Below are positions 1-7,437 of a DNA stretch of 16,399 nt, piece by piece. The DNA is from an uncultured Clostridia bacterium (lineage in GTDB: Bacteria > Bacillota > Clostridia > Christensenellales > Aristaeellaceae): positions 1 to 16,399 of the forward strand of contig CAKTTL010000064.1 in the NCBI GenBank assembly GCA_934615235.1, in the 5' to 3' direction. The notes under the pieces are model-generated. The model worked only from the letters and a program-made list of their open reading frames with translations. It was not told where the DNA came from and made no database searches. A program made the translations under genes and the position numbers. Within the stretch, counting starts at the first letter, position 1. Every line of letters begins with the position of its first letter.

Positions 1-74
1 AGTACGTCGTCATCGGCATGCGGCAGCTGTTCCATAACCGCGACGAAGTGACCGTCGCGCTGTGCAAACGATAA
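1..74 (+). CDS. C-terminal fragment of an unidentified protein
   Basis: The reading frame open at the left edge (codons from position 3) ends with TAA at 72-74. The last residues read YVVIGMRQLFHNRDEVTVAL followed by CKR. The rest of the gene lies outside the window. I do not recognise the family from this tail. The stop codon is followed directly by a double-hairpin element and then pyrR on the same strand, so it may be the upstream gene of a pyrR-containing transcript. Confidence 0.55.
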   Translation, partial: YVVIGMRQLFHNRDEVTVALCKR

Positions 75-84
75 AGCGGAAGGT

Positions 85-144
85 CCAGGGAACTCAGTTC
101 CCTGGCAGGGGTTCCAAGGGGACAGCGTCCCCTTGGCGTTCCCC
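85..144. repeat. Intergenic double-hairpin (REP/MITE-like) element
   Basis: Two strong stem-loops sit back to back between the upstream stop codon and the pyrR ribosome binding site. The first is a perfect 9-bp stem (85-93 with 97-105, 3-nt loop). The second is a perfect 9-bp stem (114-122 with 128-136, 5-nt loop), extended by GGGG 108-111 pairing with CCCC 141-144. Neither is followed by a T run, so they are not ordinary intrinsic terminators. Paired C/G-rich palindromes like these are typical of dispersed intergenic repeats, but no second copy is visible here. Confidence 0.55.
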
Positions 145-163
145 AAAAAAAGGAGGACTTGAC

Positions 164-709
164 ATGCCGCAGCTGAAAACGAAAATCATGGACGCGGACG
201 GCGTGCGCCGCGCGCTGGTGCGCATCGCGCATGAAATCGTCGAAAAGAATAACGGCGTGGAAGACGTGTGCCTGGTGGGCATCCGCAGGCGCGGCGTGCC
301 GATTGCCGAAGCGCTGGGCGCGAACATCGAAAGGATCGAAGGGCGCGCCGTTCCGGTCGGAAGCCTCGATATTACCTTTTATCGTGACGACCTGACGAAA
401 ATCTCCGATATGCCGCAGCTGCAAAAGAGCGCGCTGCCTTTCTCGATTGAGAAAAAGCGCGTGGTGCTCGTGGACGACGTGCTCTATACCGGGCGCACCG
501 TGCGCGCGGCGATCGAGGCGCTGTTCGGACTGGGCCGGCCGGCGTGCATTCAGCTGGCGATTCTGGTCGACCGCGGGCACCGCGAACTGCCGATCCGCGC
601 GGATTTCGTGGGCAAGAATATCCCCACGTCGCGCAATGAGATGGTGGGCGTGAGCCTGCCGCCGTTCGACGAGGAAACGAGCGTGAAGCTGTACGCGCTG
701 GAAGAATGA
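164..709 (+). CDS. pyrR: PyrR: pyrimidine regulator / uracil phosphoribosyltransferase
   Basis: The protein has 181 residues, the usual length for PyrR. The family binds pyr mRNA in response to UMP to attenuate pyrimidine biosynthesis, and often also converts uracil plus PRPP to UMP. Visible signatures are VGIRRRGVPIA (38-48), the PRPP-binding loop VLVDDVLYTGRTV (101-113) typical of type I phosphoribosyltransferases and nearly identical to Bacillus PyrR, and the C-terminal VDRGHRELPIRADFVGKNIP (135-154). The ATG at 164 is chosen because AGGAGG at 151-156 lies 7 nt upstream. The frame stays open back to a GTG at 62, but that stretch translates the double-hairpin repeat and is unlikely to be protein. 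No pyr biosynthetic gene follows; a terminator and the ABC exporter operon do. Confidence 0.95.
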   Translation: MPQLKTKIMDADGVRRALVRIAHEIVEKNNGVEDVCLVGIRRRGVPIAEALGANIERIEGRAVPVGSLDITFYRDDLTKISDMPQLQKSALPFSIEKKRVVLVDDVLYTGRTVRAAIEALFGLGRPACIQLAILVDRGHRELPIRADFVGKNIPTSRNEMVGVSLPPFDEETSVKLYALEE

Positions 710-761
710 AAAGGAAAGCCCGCGCAGGAATGGCACGGGCCGCATGAGCCGATTCACAAAA

Positions 762-787
762 AGACGCCGCGAAAGCGGCCTTTTTTT
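762..787 (+). terminator. Intrinsic terminator after pyrR
   Basis: A GCCGC/GCGGC stem (766-770 with 775-779) closes on a stable GAAA tetraloop (771-774). It is followed by C and seven T residues (781-787), 57 bases after the pyrR stop. Confidence 0.85.
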
Positions 788-820
788 ATTGAAAAAGGGT
801 AAATAATGGTTCGAAATGAA

Positions 821-849
821 TTGTAATTTGGAAATGATTATGCTATACT
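821..849 (+). promoter_or_regulatory. Sigma-A promoter of the ABC exporter operon
   Basis: The -35 TTGTAA (821-826) and -10 TATACT (844-849) are separated by exactly 17 nt, with an extended -10 TG at 841-842. It lies downstream of the pyrR terminator and 57 nt before the first ABC start, making the exporter operon independent of pyrR. Confidence 0.75.
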
Positions 850-905
850 CCTAAACTAAACGCAACTGCATCACTGCACAACGCTTTTTTGCGGAGGAAA
901 AGAAC

Positions 906-2654
906 ATGAGACAGATCCGATGGCTCTGGAACATCATGGATGCAAGCTACCACAAGCGACATATCTTCGCGCTGTGTTTGAGCGTCATCACCTCGCTGAT
1001 GCTGCTGATAAACCCGGCGCTGACCTCCAAACTGGTTGATGAAGTTATTGTCGCGCAAAACCCGGATCCGTTGATTCCCATCCTTATGATCATGCTCTGC
1101 GTGAAGTTTCTTCGCGAGGGCATGCGGTACCTGATGATCGTCACGCTTGAAAAAACATCGCAAAACGTAAAATACAACCTGCGCGTGCGCCTGTTTCTGA
1201 AACTGCAGTATCAGGACGCGGCGTTTTTCGACGTGCACCGCACGGGCGATCTGATGACGCGCCTTTCGGCGGATATGGACTGGTGCCGGCACTTCCTGTC
1301 CTACATCGATTACGTGGTGACGGACAGCGTGGTGATGTTCCTGTCCACGTCGATTTACCTGTTTTTCGTCAACTGGAAGCTGGCGCTGACGCTGGTGATG
1401 GTCACGCCTCTGCTGCTTGCGATTACGAAAATCTATTCCCGGCGCGTGCGCCCGCTGTTCGTTGAGATGCACGACCGTCTGTCCGAAATGAACACCAACG
1501 CGCAGGAGAATATCGCGGCCAACCGCGTGGTGAAGGCTTTCGCGCGCGAGGAACATGAAAAAGAACAGTTCGACGGCCGGAACGCGGCCTTCCGCGATTC
1601 GAACCTGGCCATCAACAAGCTCTGGCTCTCGTTCTATCCGTTTATTGAAATCCTCGCCAACTCCATGACGCTCATTACCGTTTTCCTCGGCGGTCTGTTC
1701 ATTATGAAGGGCCAGCTCACGCCCGGCCAGCTGACCATCTTCACCAGCCTCGCCTGGGCGCTGAGCAACCCCATGCGCAGCCTGGGCAACATGCTCAACG
1801 ACTATCAGCGCTTCGTGACCTCCGCCAACAAGGTCATGCAGATCGATCTGAGCCGCCCGCTTATCACCGACGGACAGGAAACGAAGCCGCATGAGCCGGT
1901 TCGGGGCAAGATCGAGTTCCGCAACGTGTCCTTCGGGTATAATTCGCAGCCGGTCTTCTCGGACGTGAGCTTTACCGCGCAGCCGGGCGAGACGGTCGCG
2001 ATCATGGGTCCGACGGGCTCGGGCAAGACGACGATCGTGCAGCTGCTGGCGCGCTTTTACGACGTGAAAGGCGGCGAAGTGCTCGTCGACGACCTGAACG
2101 TGAAGAAGTGGCCGCTGCAGACGCTGCGGCACGGCATCGGCACGGCTATCCAGGATGTGTTCCTTTTCTCCGATACGGTCGAGGGAAACGTCGCCTTCGG
2201 CAATCAGGAGCTGAGCGTGGACGAGGTGAAGGATTTTGCGCGCCGCGCAGCGGCCGATGAATTCATCACCCACCTGCCCGAGGGATACGATACGATTATC
2301 GGCGAACGCGGCGTGGGCCTGTCCGGCGGACAGCGGCAGCGTATCGCGCTGGCGCGCGCGCTGGCCATGCAGCCCGGCATCCTCGTGATGGACGATACCA
2401 CGTCGGCCGTCGATATGGAGACGGAGCAGTATATTCAAAAACAGCTGCGCGAGCTGCCGTTCCCCTGCACGAAGCTGATCATCGCGCAGCGCATTTCGTC
2501 GGTAAAGGACGCGGACGAAATCCTCATCCTGCGCGACGGGAAAATCGCCGAGCGCGGCACGCACGAAGAGCTTCTGCGCCTGCGCGGATATTACTACGAA
2601 ACCTACTGCCTGCAAAACGGCCTTGCGCCGGAAGCGAAGGAGGTGGCTGAATAA
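906..2654 (+). CDS. ABC exporter half-transporter, subunit A (degenerate catalytic site)
   Basis: This 582-residue half-transporter has an N-terminal six-helix membrane domain (about 1-310) and a C-terminal nucleotide-binding domain. Motifs seen are Walker A GPTGSGKT (368-375), signature LSGGQ (472-476) and Walker B ending D496-D497. The catalytic Glu is replaced by Asp (MDDTTSAVD), and the switch His by Gln 528 (IIAQRISSV). These two changes mark the degenerate-site subunit of heterodimeric exporters such as TM287/288, BmrCD and LmrCD. It therefore probably pairs with the next gene to export drugs, lipids or peptides; the substrate cannot be read. The RBS GGAGG at 893-897 lies 8 nt before ATG. 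The stop TAA overlaps the next ATG by one base, implying coupled translation and equal subunit supply. Confidence 0.94.
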   Translation: MRQIRWLWNIMDASYHKRHIFALCLSVITSLMLLINPALTSKLVDEVIVAQNPDPLIPILMIMLCVKFLREGMRYLMIVTLEKTSQNVKYNLRVRLFLKLQYQDAAFFDVHRTGDLMTRLSADMDWCRHFLSYIDYVVTDSVVMFLSTSIYLFFVNWKLALTLVMVTPLLLAITKIYSRRVRPLFVEMHDRLSEMNTNAQENIAANRVVKAFAREEHEKEQFDGRNAAFRDSNLAINKLWLSFYPFIEILANSMTLITVFLGGLFIMKGQLTPGQLTIFTSLAWALSNPMRSLGNMLNDYQRFVTSANKVMQIDLSRPLITDGQETKPHEPVRGKIEFRNVSFGYNSQPVFSDVSFTAQPGETVAIMGPTGSGKTTIVQLLARFYDVKGGEVLVDDLNVKKWPLQTLRHGIGTAIQDVFLFSDTVEGNVAFGNQELSVDEVKDFARRAAADEFITHLPEGYDTIIGERGVGLSGGQRQRIALARALAMQPGILVMDDTTSAVDMETEQYIQKQLRELPFPCTKLIIAQRISSVKDADEILILRDGKIAERGTHEELLRLRGYYYETYCLQNGLAPEAKEVAE

Positions 2655-4477
2655 TGGCGCGCAACAAGTTTGACGTCGACGAAACGCTGGAATCGCCATT
2701 TCAACTCTCTCACCTGAAGCGGGCGATGAAGTATGTCAAAAGGCATCGCTTCCGCATGCTGCTGGCCTTCTGCCTGAGCATGATCGCCAGCGTCAGCTCG
2801 CTTTTCTCGCCGAAGATCATGGAATGGGTGCTCGACCGCGCGGTGCCGAATCAGGACTACGCGCTGCTGGGCAAGATGGCCCTGCTCTTCGTCGGGCTGA
2901 TTCTGATCAGCATCTGCTGCACGGTGGCGCGTTCGCGTATCATGGTGCACGTCAGCCAGGGCATCATCTACGATATCCGCAAGGACCTCTTCGCGCATCT
3001 GCAGCGCCTGCCCTTCAGCTATTACGACAGCCGGCCGGCCGGCAAAATCCTCGTGCGCGTGATCAACTACGTCAACTCCGTTTCGGATATTCTCTCCAAC
3101 GGAATTATCAACTCCATCCTGGAGATCATCAACATCCTGTTTATCATCGTGTTCATGTTCTCCACGGACGCGAAGCTGGCTTCCATCGTGATGATGGGCC
3201 TGCCCGTGTTTATCGCCATCATCGTCATCCTCAAGCCGCGGCAGCGCAAGGCGTGGCAGGCGATGAGCAACAAAAACTCCAACTATAACGCCTATCTCGC
3301 CGAATCGATCGACGGCGTGCGCGTGTCGCAGGCTTTCACGCGGCAGAAGGAAAACGAGAGCATCATGCGCCGCCTGGCCGAAGCCTGCCGCGTCACCTGG
3401 ATGCGCGCGATCTATTACAGCAACGCAGTCTGGCTCAGCAGCGAGCTGCTCACGCAGATCGCCTTCACGGTGATGTATATCGCGGGCGTGTACTGGACGG
3501 GCGGGACGATTGTCAGCTTCGGCGTGATCCTGGCCATGGGCCAGTACGTCAGCCGCTTCTGGCAGCCGATTACGAACCTGGCGAACATTTACAATTCTTT
3601 CGTTAACAACCTTGCCTACCTCGAGCGCATCTTCGAAACGATGGACGAGCCCGTTACGGTCGACGACGTACCCGGTGCGGCTGCGCTGCCGCCCATCGAC
3701 GGCCGCGTTGATTTCGAGAACGTGACCTTCGGCTACGAAGAGGGCATTCACGTGCTGGAAAACGTGAACCTGCATGTGAAGGCGGGCGAGAGCATCGCGC
3801 TGGTCGGCCCGACGGGCGCGGGCAAGTCGACGGTTGTCAACCTGCTTTGCAGGTTCTATAACCTCAACAGCGGCCGCATTCTCCTGCACGGCAAGGAGGA
3901 CGGCAAGGCGTACGACATCTCCGAGGTGACGCTGCACAGCCTGCGCACGGAGCTGGGCATCATGCTGCAGGACAGCTTCATCTTCAGCGGTACCATCGCC
4001 GACAACATCCGCTATGGCAAGCTGGACGCGACGGACGAGGAAATCCGCGCCGCGGCGAAAATCGTCCGCGCGGACGATTTCATCAGCGAAATGCCGCAAG
4101 GCTATCAGACGCAGGTTAACGAGCGCGGCAGCAGCCTTTCGCAGGGCCAGCGCCAGCTGATCGCCTTCGCGCGCACGCTCTTGAGCAACCCGGATATTCT
4201 CATCCTCGACGAGGCGACCTCGTCCATCGATACGAAAACCGAAAAGCTTCTGCAGGAGGGCCTGCAGGCGATGCTGGAAAACCGCACCTCGTTTATCATT
4301 GCGCACCGGCTTTCCACCATCAAAAACTGCGACCGCATTCTGTATATCAGCAATAAGGGCATCCTCGAATCCGGTAGCCACGACGAACTGATGGCGAAAA
4401 AGGGCGCGTATTACGAACTGTATACCGCGCAGGTGCGCGATCAGGGCGCGACGCTCGAAGAAGTGCTTGCGGGATGA
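2654..4477 (+). CDS. ABC exporter half-transporter, subunit B (consensus Walker B)
   Basis: This 607-residue ABC exporter half has a membrane domain (about 1-330) and an ATPase domain with Walker A GPTGAGKS (385-392), Walker B D519-E520 (LDEATSSID) and switch H551 (IIAHRLST). These are all consensus, so this subunit supplies the competent ATPase site. Its signature motif is LSQGQ (495-499) instead of LSGGQ. That is the expected partner change, because this signature faces the degenerate Walker site of subunit A. The RBS AAGGAGGT (2637-2644) lies inside the end of subunit A, 9 nt before the overlapping start. A strong terminator follows. By family it is a multidrug or lipid exporter subunit; the true substrate is unknown. 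Confidence 0.94.
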   Translation: MARNKFDVDETLESPFQLSHLKRAMKYVKRHRFRMLLAFCLSMIASVSSLFSPKIMEWVLDRAVPNQDYALLGKMALLFVGLILISICCTVARSRIMVHVSQGIIYDIRKDLFAHLQRLPFSYYDSRPAGKILVRVINYVNSVSDILSNGIINSILEIINILFIIVFMFSTDAKLASIVMMGLPVFIAIIVILKPRQRKAWQAMSNKNSNYNAYLAESIDGVRVSQAFTRQKENESIMRRLAEACRVTWMRAIYYSNAVWLSSELLTQIAFTVMYIAGVYWTGGTIVSFGVILAMGQYVSRFWQPITNLANIYNSFVNNLAYLERIFETMDEPVTVDDVPGAAALPPIDGRVDFENVTFGYEEGIHVLENVNLHVKAGESIALVGPTGAGKSTVVNLLCRFYNLNSGRILLHGKEDGKAYDISEVTLHSLRTELGIMLQDSFIFSGTIADNIRYGKLDATDEEIRAAAKIVRADDFISEMPQGYQTQVNERGSSLSQGQRQLIAFARTLLSNPDILILDEATSSIDTKTEKLLQEGLQAMLENRTSFIIAHRLSTIKNCDRILYISNKGILESGSHDELMAKKGAYYELYTAQVRDQGATLEEVLAG

Positions 4478-4489
4478 TCCGCGAGGAGA

Positions 4490-4534
4490 CGAAAAGACTC
4501 TGAGACTCCATCTCGGGGTCTTTTCGCTGTTTTT
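4490..4534 (+). terminator. Intrinsic terminator of the ABC exporter operon
   Basis: A continuous 16-bp stem (4490-4505 with 4511-4526, a few G-T pairs) with a 5-nt loop is followed by CTG and a five-T run at 4530-4534. It starts 12 bases after the subunit B stop. Confidence 0.88.
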
Positions 4535-4596
4535 CGATGCGCGCCGGCCCGACACAGGATAGCAGGGAAAGTCGCGCGCGCGGCGCCGGAAAGCGC

Positions 4597-4602
4597 TATA
4601 AT
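4597..4602 (+). promoter_or_regulatory. Consensus -10 element for the AraC-GyrI gene, weak -35
   Basis: TATAAT lies 34 bases before the start codon. The -35 region 17 nt upstream is only GC-rich (GTCGCG at about 4574-4579), so the promoter may need an activator, perhaps the gene product itself. This is inference from the missing -35. Confidence 0.45.
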
Positions 4603-4636
4603 TCCCTCACAGGGGACGACGAAGGGAGCGGACGCA

Positions 4637-5476
4637 ATGAGCGGCTGGGCGGAAGGCATCCAGCGGGCGCTGGAATACATGGAGCGGACGCTGACGGAGC
4701 CGTTGGACGTGGAGGCGGTTGCGGCGCAGGCGCATGTATCGGCGTTTCACTTTCAGCGAATCTTCAGCGCGCTGTGCGGGTTTACAGTTGGCGAATATGT
4801 GCGCAGCCGCCGGCTGACGCTGGCCGCGCAGGAGCTTTCCGCTACGGATGCAAAGGTGATCGACGTCGCGCTGAAATACGGCTACGATTCGCCGGACAGC
4901 TTTGCGCGCGCGTTCGCGCGGTTTCACGGAATCACCCCGTCGGCCGCGAAAGAAAAGGGCGCGCCGCTCCGGTCCTTCGCCCCGCTGAAAATCAAGCTGA
5001 CGCTGGAGGGTGGAAACATGCTGGAGTACAAAATTGTGAAGAAGCCTGCCTTTACGGTGACGGGACTTGCGCGACGGTTCAACATGGATACGAGCTATCG
5101 CGAAATCCCGAAATTCTGGGAGGAAGTCATGGCTGCGGATGAAAAGCCGCCCGTGTGCGGCGCGTTCGGCATTTGCCTGGACGGCAGCGGGCGCGAGTTC
5201 GAATACCTGATCGCCGATAATTATATCCCATGGAAGGACGTGCCCGAGGGCTGCGTTACGCGCACGATTCCGCAGAGCGAATGGGCGGTGTTCCCGTGCC
5301 GCGGGGCGCTCCCAAATGCGCTGCAGAGCGTGAACACGAAAATCTGGAACGAATGGCTGCCGAGCCTGAGCGGCTACGAGCTGGCCGGGAACTATAACGT
5401 CGAGTTTTACACCCCGCCGGCGGCAAAACCGGAGGACACCTACAGCGAAATCTGGATCCCGCTGAAAAAGAAATAG
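4637..5476 (+). CDS. AraC-family regulator with GyrI/BmrR-like effector-binding domain
   Basis: This 279-residue cytoplasmic transcription factor has two parts. Residues 1-110 form an AraC DNA-binding domain with two helix-turn-helix units (about 23-48 and 72-105, including KYGYDSPDSFARAFARFHGI). Residues about 128-278 form a GyrI-like effector domain (PAFTVTGLARRF, then SEWAVFPCRGALP, WNEWLPSLSGYE and a terminal YSEIWIPL). E271 sits where this fold carries the buried glutamate that binds cationic drugs in BmrR. The architecture resembles Rob-type and SbmC/GyrI-linked regulators that sense lipophilic ligands. It lies just after the ABC exporter operon on the same strand but behind its own -10, so it is a plausible exporter regulator. 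The RBS AAGGGA (4622-4627) lies 9 nt before ATG. Confidence 0.92.
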   Translation: MSGWAEGIQRALEYMERTLTEPLDVEAVAAQAHVSAFHFQRIFSALCGFTVGEYVRSRRLTLAAQELSATDAKVIDVALKYGYDSPDSFARAFARFHGITPSAAKEKGAPLRSFAPLKIKLTLEGGNMLEYKIVKKPAFTVTGLARRFNMDTSYREIPKFWEEVMAADEKPPVCGAFGICLDGSGREFEYLIADNYIPWKDVPEGCVTRTIPQSEWAVFPCRGALPNALQSVNTKIWNEWLPSLSGYELAGNYNVEFYTPPAAKPEDTYSEIWIPLKKK

Positions 5477-5487
5477 CAAACCGCTGC

Positions 5488-5522
5488 AGGCGGCCGCGCG
5501 AAAGCCCGGCCGTCCTTTTTTT
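5488..5522 (+). terminator. Intrinsic terminator after the AraC-GyrI gene
   Basis: CGGCCG 5491-5496 pairs with CGGCCG 5507-5512. The stem extends by AGG/CCT around one bulged T (5513), and a seven-T run (5516-5522) follows. Confidence 0.85.
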
Positions 5523-5596
5523 GCTTGCGAAGAAGCAAGATTTTCCATCGGCGGTTCGTTTTATGGGAAACAGATCGTTTTGCGGAGGGCATGCGG

Positions 5597-7291
5597 ATGA
5601 AGAAGATCGGGGCGCTGGCATTGGGCGCGCTTTGCACGCTGCTGCTGGCCGTCGCGGCGCTTGCGGAGGAAACGCCGCTTGCGCAGGCGCTGACGGGGAG
5701 CGAATGGAGCGCGTATGCGCCGGTACTCGAGGAGACGGAGGGCGCGCTTTGCGCGGGCGTGGCGCGGAACGCGGAAGGAAGGCTGATTTTCGCCATCGCT
5801 GAAAAAGGAGAAGACGGCGCGTTTTCGCTCGCGGCGTGCTATGAGCGGCTGATTTCGGAGAACGCGGATTTGGAAAAGCTGAGCGTTACGCCGCGCCCGG
5901 AAGGGGGCAACAATAAATGCGCAACCGTGTGGCTGTCGCTGAAAAAAGACGAGCGGGGCCATGACGATGATGCCGTCGAGTTCATCCGCGGGGAAACGGG
6001 CTGGAGCGTTTCGTGGATGAATGCTACGGACAGTGAGATGGAAGCCGATCTGCGTCTGACCTGGTGGGAGGATGGGCGATTAACGCTGTATGCGGTTTGG
6101 AAAGGCAAGGAGTGGAGTTTTTCTGTTCCGCCGGACGCGGTCGACCTCTCGCCAGAAGGTTACTCGTTTGAAGGGGCGGTGCGGGAAGCGAAGCGGCTGC
6201 TGGAGGAAGACAAGCGCAGCCGCTTCGAACTTGCGCGCGAAACGCTGCAGGCGGCGTTCCCGTACGATGAACTGATCGCGCAGGGCGAAATCGTCGAGGC
6301 GGATCTGCGGCTGGGCGAAGGCGGCGAAACCGTGATTGCCGCAGCGGCGGTGATCGACGGCGGGAACGCGCGCGTTACGTATTTCGCCGATCTTTACGGC
6401 GACGCGCCCGTTCATACCGTTTGCCACAATCTCGTGCCGAGCTGGGCGGAGAAGGTAGTGATTGAAACGCCCTGCCGCGTCGATCGCGAAGACGAATACG
6501 GGACGTGGAACTATGTCCGGTTTGAGGCGGGTTCCATCCGCTATACGGTCGAACTGACTTACGACCGGGACGACCGGCTGTACGCATATAGAATGGATTT
6601 GGTAACGGCGGCGAAACGCAATGCGGATGGCGAAACGGAGTACCAGAGCATTTCCTTCAGCGAAAACTGGATGGAGCTTGAACGGGCGCTTCCCTATGGC
6701 AGCCTGTGCTTTGAAATCCCCGAAATCTGCCGGTCGATGCGGACGTTCGATCCGACCGTCGCGCGAAGCGCGGCTGAAAACGCGGTGATCCGTCACGAAG
6801 CGGGAGAGGCGCCGTTTATTCCCGTCGAGGAGGGGGAGTATGTGATTCCCAGCCCGTGTGGGGCGAAACTTCGAGCGGGCACGTGGGACGTGTATTCCGG
6901 TCCGGGGGAGGAATACTTCCGCGAGGCGAACGGACGCGCGGCCGTCAGCGCGAACGACTGGGCGCAGGTCTTCGGCCGCGAGGGCGAGTGGGCGCTGATT
7001 CAGTACCGCGTGCGCGGCACGAAGCTGCGCTTTGGGTATGTGAACAAAAAGGCGATTGAGGATTTCGACGCGCTGCCGGAGCTGCGGTTTGAGGCGGCAG
7101 CGTTCAGCGGCGAGAACGATTTCGTCACCAGCGACCCGCTCGGGGAATGCGATGGGATCGAGCTGCCCGGCGAAACGTGGGAAATGACGCGGCTGGCGAC
7201 GCTGGGCGACGTATGGTTTTATGTCGAATTAACACTTCCGACGGGTGAAACGGCGCGGATGTTTGCGGAAAAAGAAGCGTCGCACGGCTGA
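5597..7291 (+). CDS. Secreted protein of unknown function with C-terminal bacterial SH3 domain
   Basis: The protein has 564 residues. MKKIGALALGALCTLLLAVA followed by ALA-EE is a clear signal peptide with cleavage expected after residue 23. The body to about residue 400 is acidic, beta-rich looking and unrecognised. Residues about 411-490 form a bacterial SH3-like unit (KLRAGTWDVYSGPGEEYF, then EGEWALIQYRV and FGYVNKKAI), and the last 70 residues (from RFEAAAFSGEN) may be another small beta domain. SH3 domains of this type usually bind cell-wall peptides, so it is probably at the surface; no enzyme motif is visible. The start at 5597 is preferred because GGAGG (5584-5588) lies 8 nt upstream; the ATG at 5591 is too close, and the frame upstream has only weak starts. 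No confident promoter or terminator was found. Confidence 0.85.
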   Translation: MKKIGALALGALCTLLLAVAALAEETPLAQALTGSEWSAYAPVLEETEGALCAGVARNAEGRLIFAIAEKGEDGAFSLAACYERLISENADLEKLSVTPRPEGGNNKCATVWLSLKKDERGHDDDAVEFIRGETGWSVSWMNATDSEMEADLRLTWWEDGRLTLYAVWKGKEWSFSVPPDAVDLSPEGYSFEGAVREAKRLLEEDKRSRFELARETLQAAFPYDELIAQGEIVEADLRLGEGGETVIAAAAVIDGGNARVTYFADLYGDAPVHTVCHNLVPSWAEKVVIETPCRVDREDEYGTWNYVRFEAGSIRYTVELTYDRDDRLYAYRMDLVTAAKRNADGETEYQSISFSENWMELERALPYGSLCFEIPEICRSMRTFDPTVARSAAENAVIRHEAGEAPFIPVEEGEYVIPSPCGAKLRAGTWDVYSGPGEEYFREANGRAAVSANDWAQVFGREGEWALIQYRVRGTKLRFGYVNKKAIEDFDALPELRFEAAAFSGENDFVTSDPLGECDGIELPGETWEMTRLATLGDVWFYVELTLPTGETARMFAEKEASHG

Positions 7292-7327
7292 TTTTTATCT
7301 GGCAGGGCGCTTTGCGCCGCAAAAAAA
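7291..7327. repeat. T-run / GGCGC-NNN-GCGCC / A-run dyad, copy 1
   Basis: ATTTTT (7291-7296) precedes a 5-bp stem GGCGC-TTT-GCGCC (7306-7318), and seven A follow (7321-7327). T before and A after is the reverse of a terminator on either strand. It begins at the last base of the SH3 gene stop codon. Confidence 0.45.
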
Positions 7328-7343
7328 TAGCCAAAAGGACGCG

Positions 7344-7396
7344 TTTCGACAGATTTCGACAAAATTTCCCCCTTGCAAACTTTTGTCGAAATCTGT
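7344..7396. promoter_or_regulatory. Spo0A-type operator: three exact 0A boxes in a 16-bp inverted repeat
   Basis: A perfect 16-bp inverted repeat (7349-7364 with 7381-7396, 16-nt spacer) surrounds the -35 of the next gene. It contains exact Spo0A boxes (TGTCGAA or complement) at 7345-7351, 7355-7361 and 7384-7390. The left two are tandem, same orientation, at a 10-bp period (TGTCGAA-ATC-TGTCGAA on the minus strand), the arrangement known at abrB. The right arm repeats TGTCGAA-ATC-TGT, then merges into the -10 element. Spo0A is inferred from the exact match and from the Spo0E-like gene that follows. Confidence 0.75.
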
Positions 7397-7401
7397 ATGA
7401 T
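7373..7401 (+). promoter_or_regulatory. Sigma-A promoter of the spo0E-like gene
   Basis: TTGCAA (7373-7378) and TATGAT (7396-7401) are spaced by 17 nt, with an extended TG at 7394-7395. One 0A box lies inside the spacer and two lie upstream of the -35, so Spo0A could either activate (left pair) or block (right box). Confidence 0.78.
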
Positions 7402-7437
7402 TTAGCAGAAGAATACGATACTGTATGGAGGAGAAAG

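Noticed and set aside
75..150. PyrR-type mRNA attenuator in front of pyrR
   Set aside because: Part of the binding-loop consensus (TCCAGGGA) is present by chance within a perfect palindrome, but there is no T-run terminator and no antiterminator alternative, so a repeat element fits better.
62..163. N-terminal extension of PyrR from the GTG at 62
   Set aside because: It overlaps the end of the upstream gene, translates the palindromic element and lacks homology to PyrR, while ATG 164 has a perfect RBS.
843..2699. 618-residue open frame on the minus strand opposite ABC subunit A
   Set aside because: It is the antisense shadow of a clear ABC gene. Its composition (Arg, His and Gln rich, no domains) and lack of an RBS are typical of GC-rich antisense frames.
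2603..4555. 650-residue minus-strand frame opposite ABC subunit B
   Set aside because: Same reason: antisense to a well-supported gene, with no recognisable domain and biased Arg/Asp/His composition.
5525..5596. Extended start of the SH3 protein (5525 or 5591)
   Set aside because: The extension would put charged residues before the signal peptide and has no RBS. ATG 5591 is only 2 nt from the GGAGG that serves 5597.
7306..7318. Rho-independent terminator after the SH3 gene
   Set aside because: The stem is followed by A residues, not T, on the plus strand, and by T-poor sequence after the stem on the minus strand.
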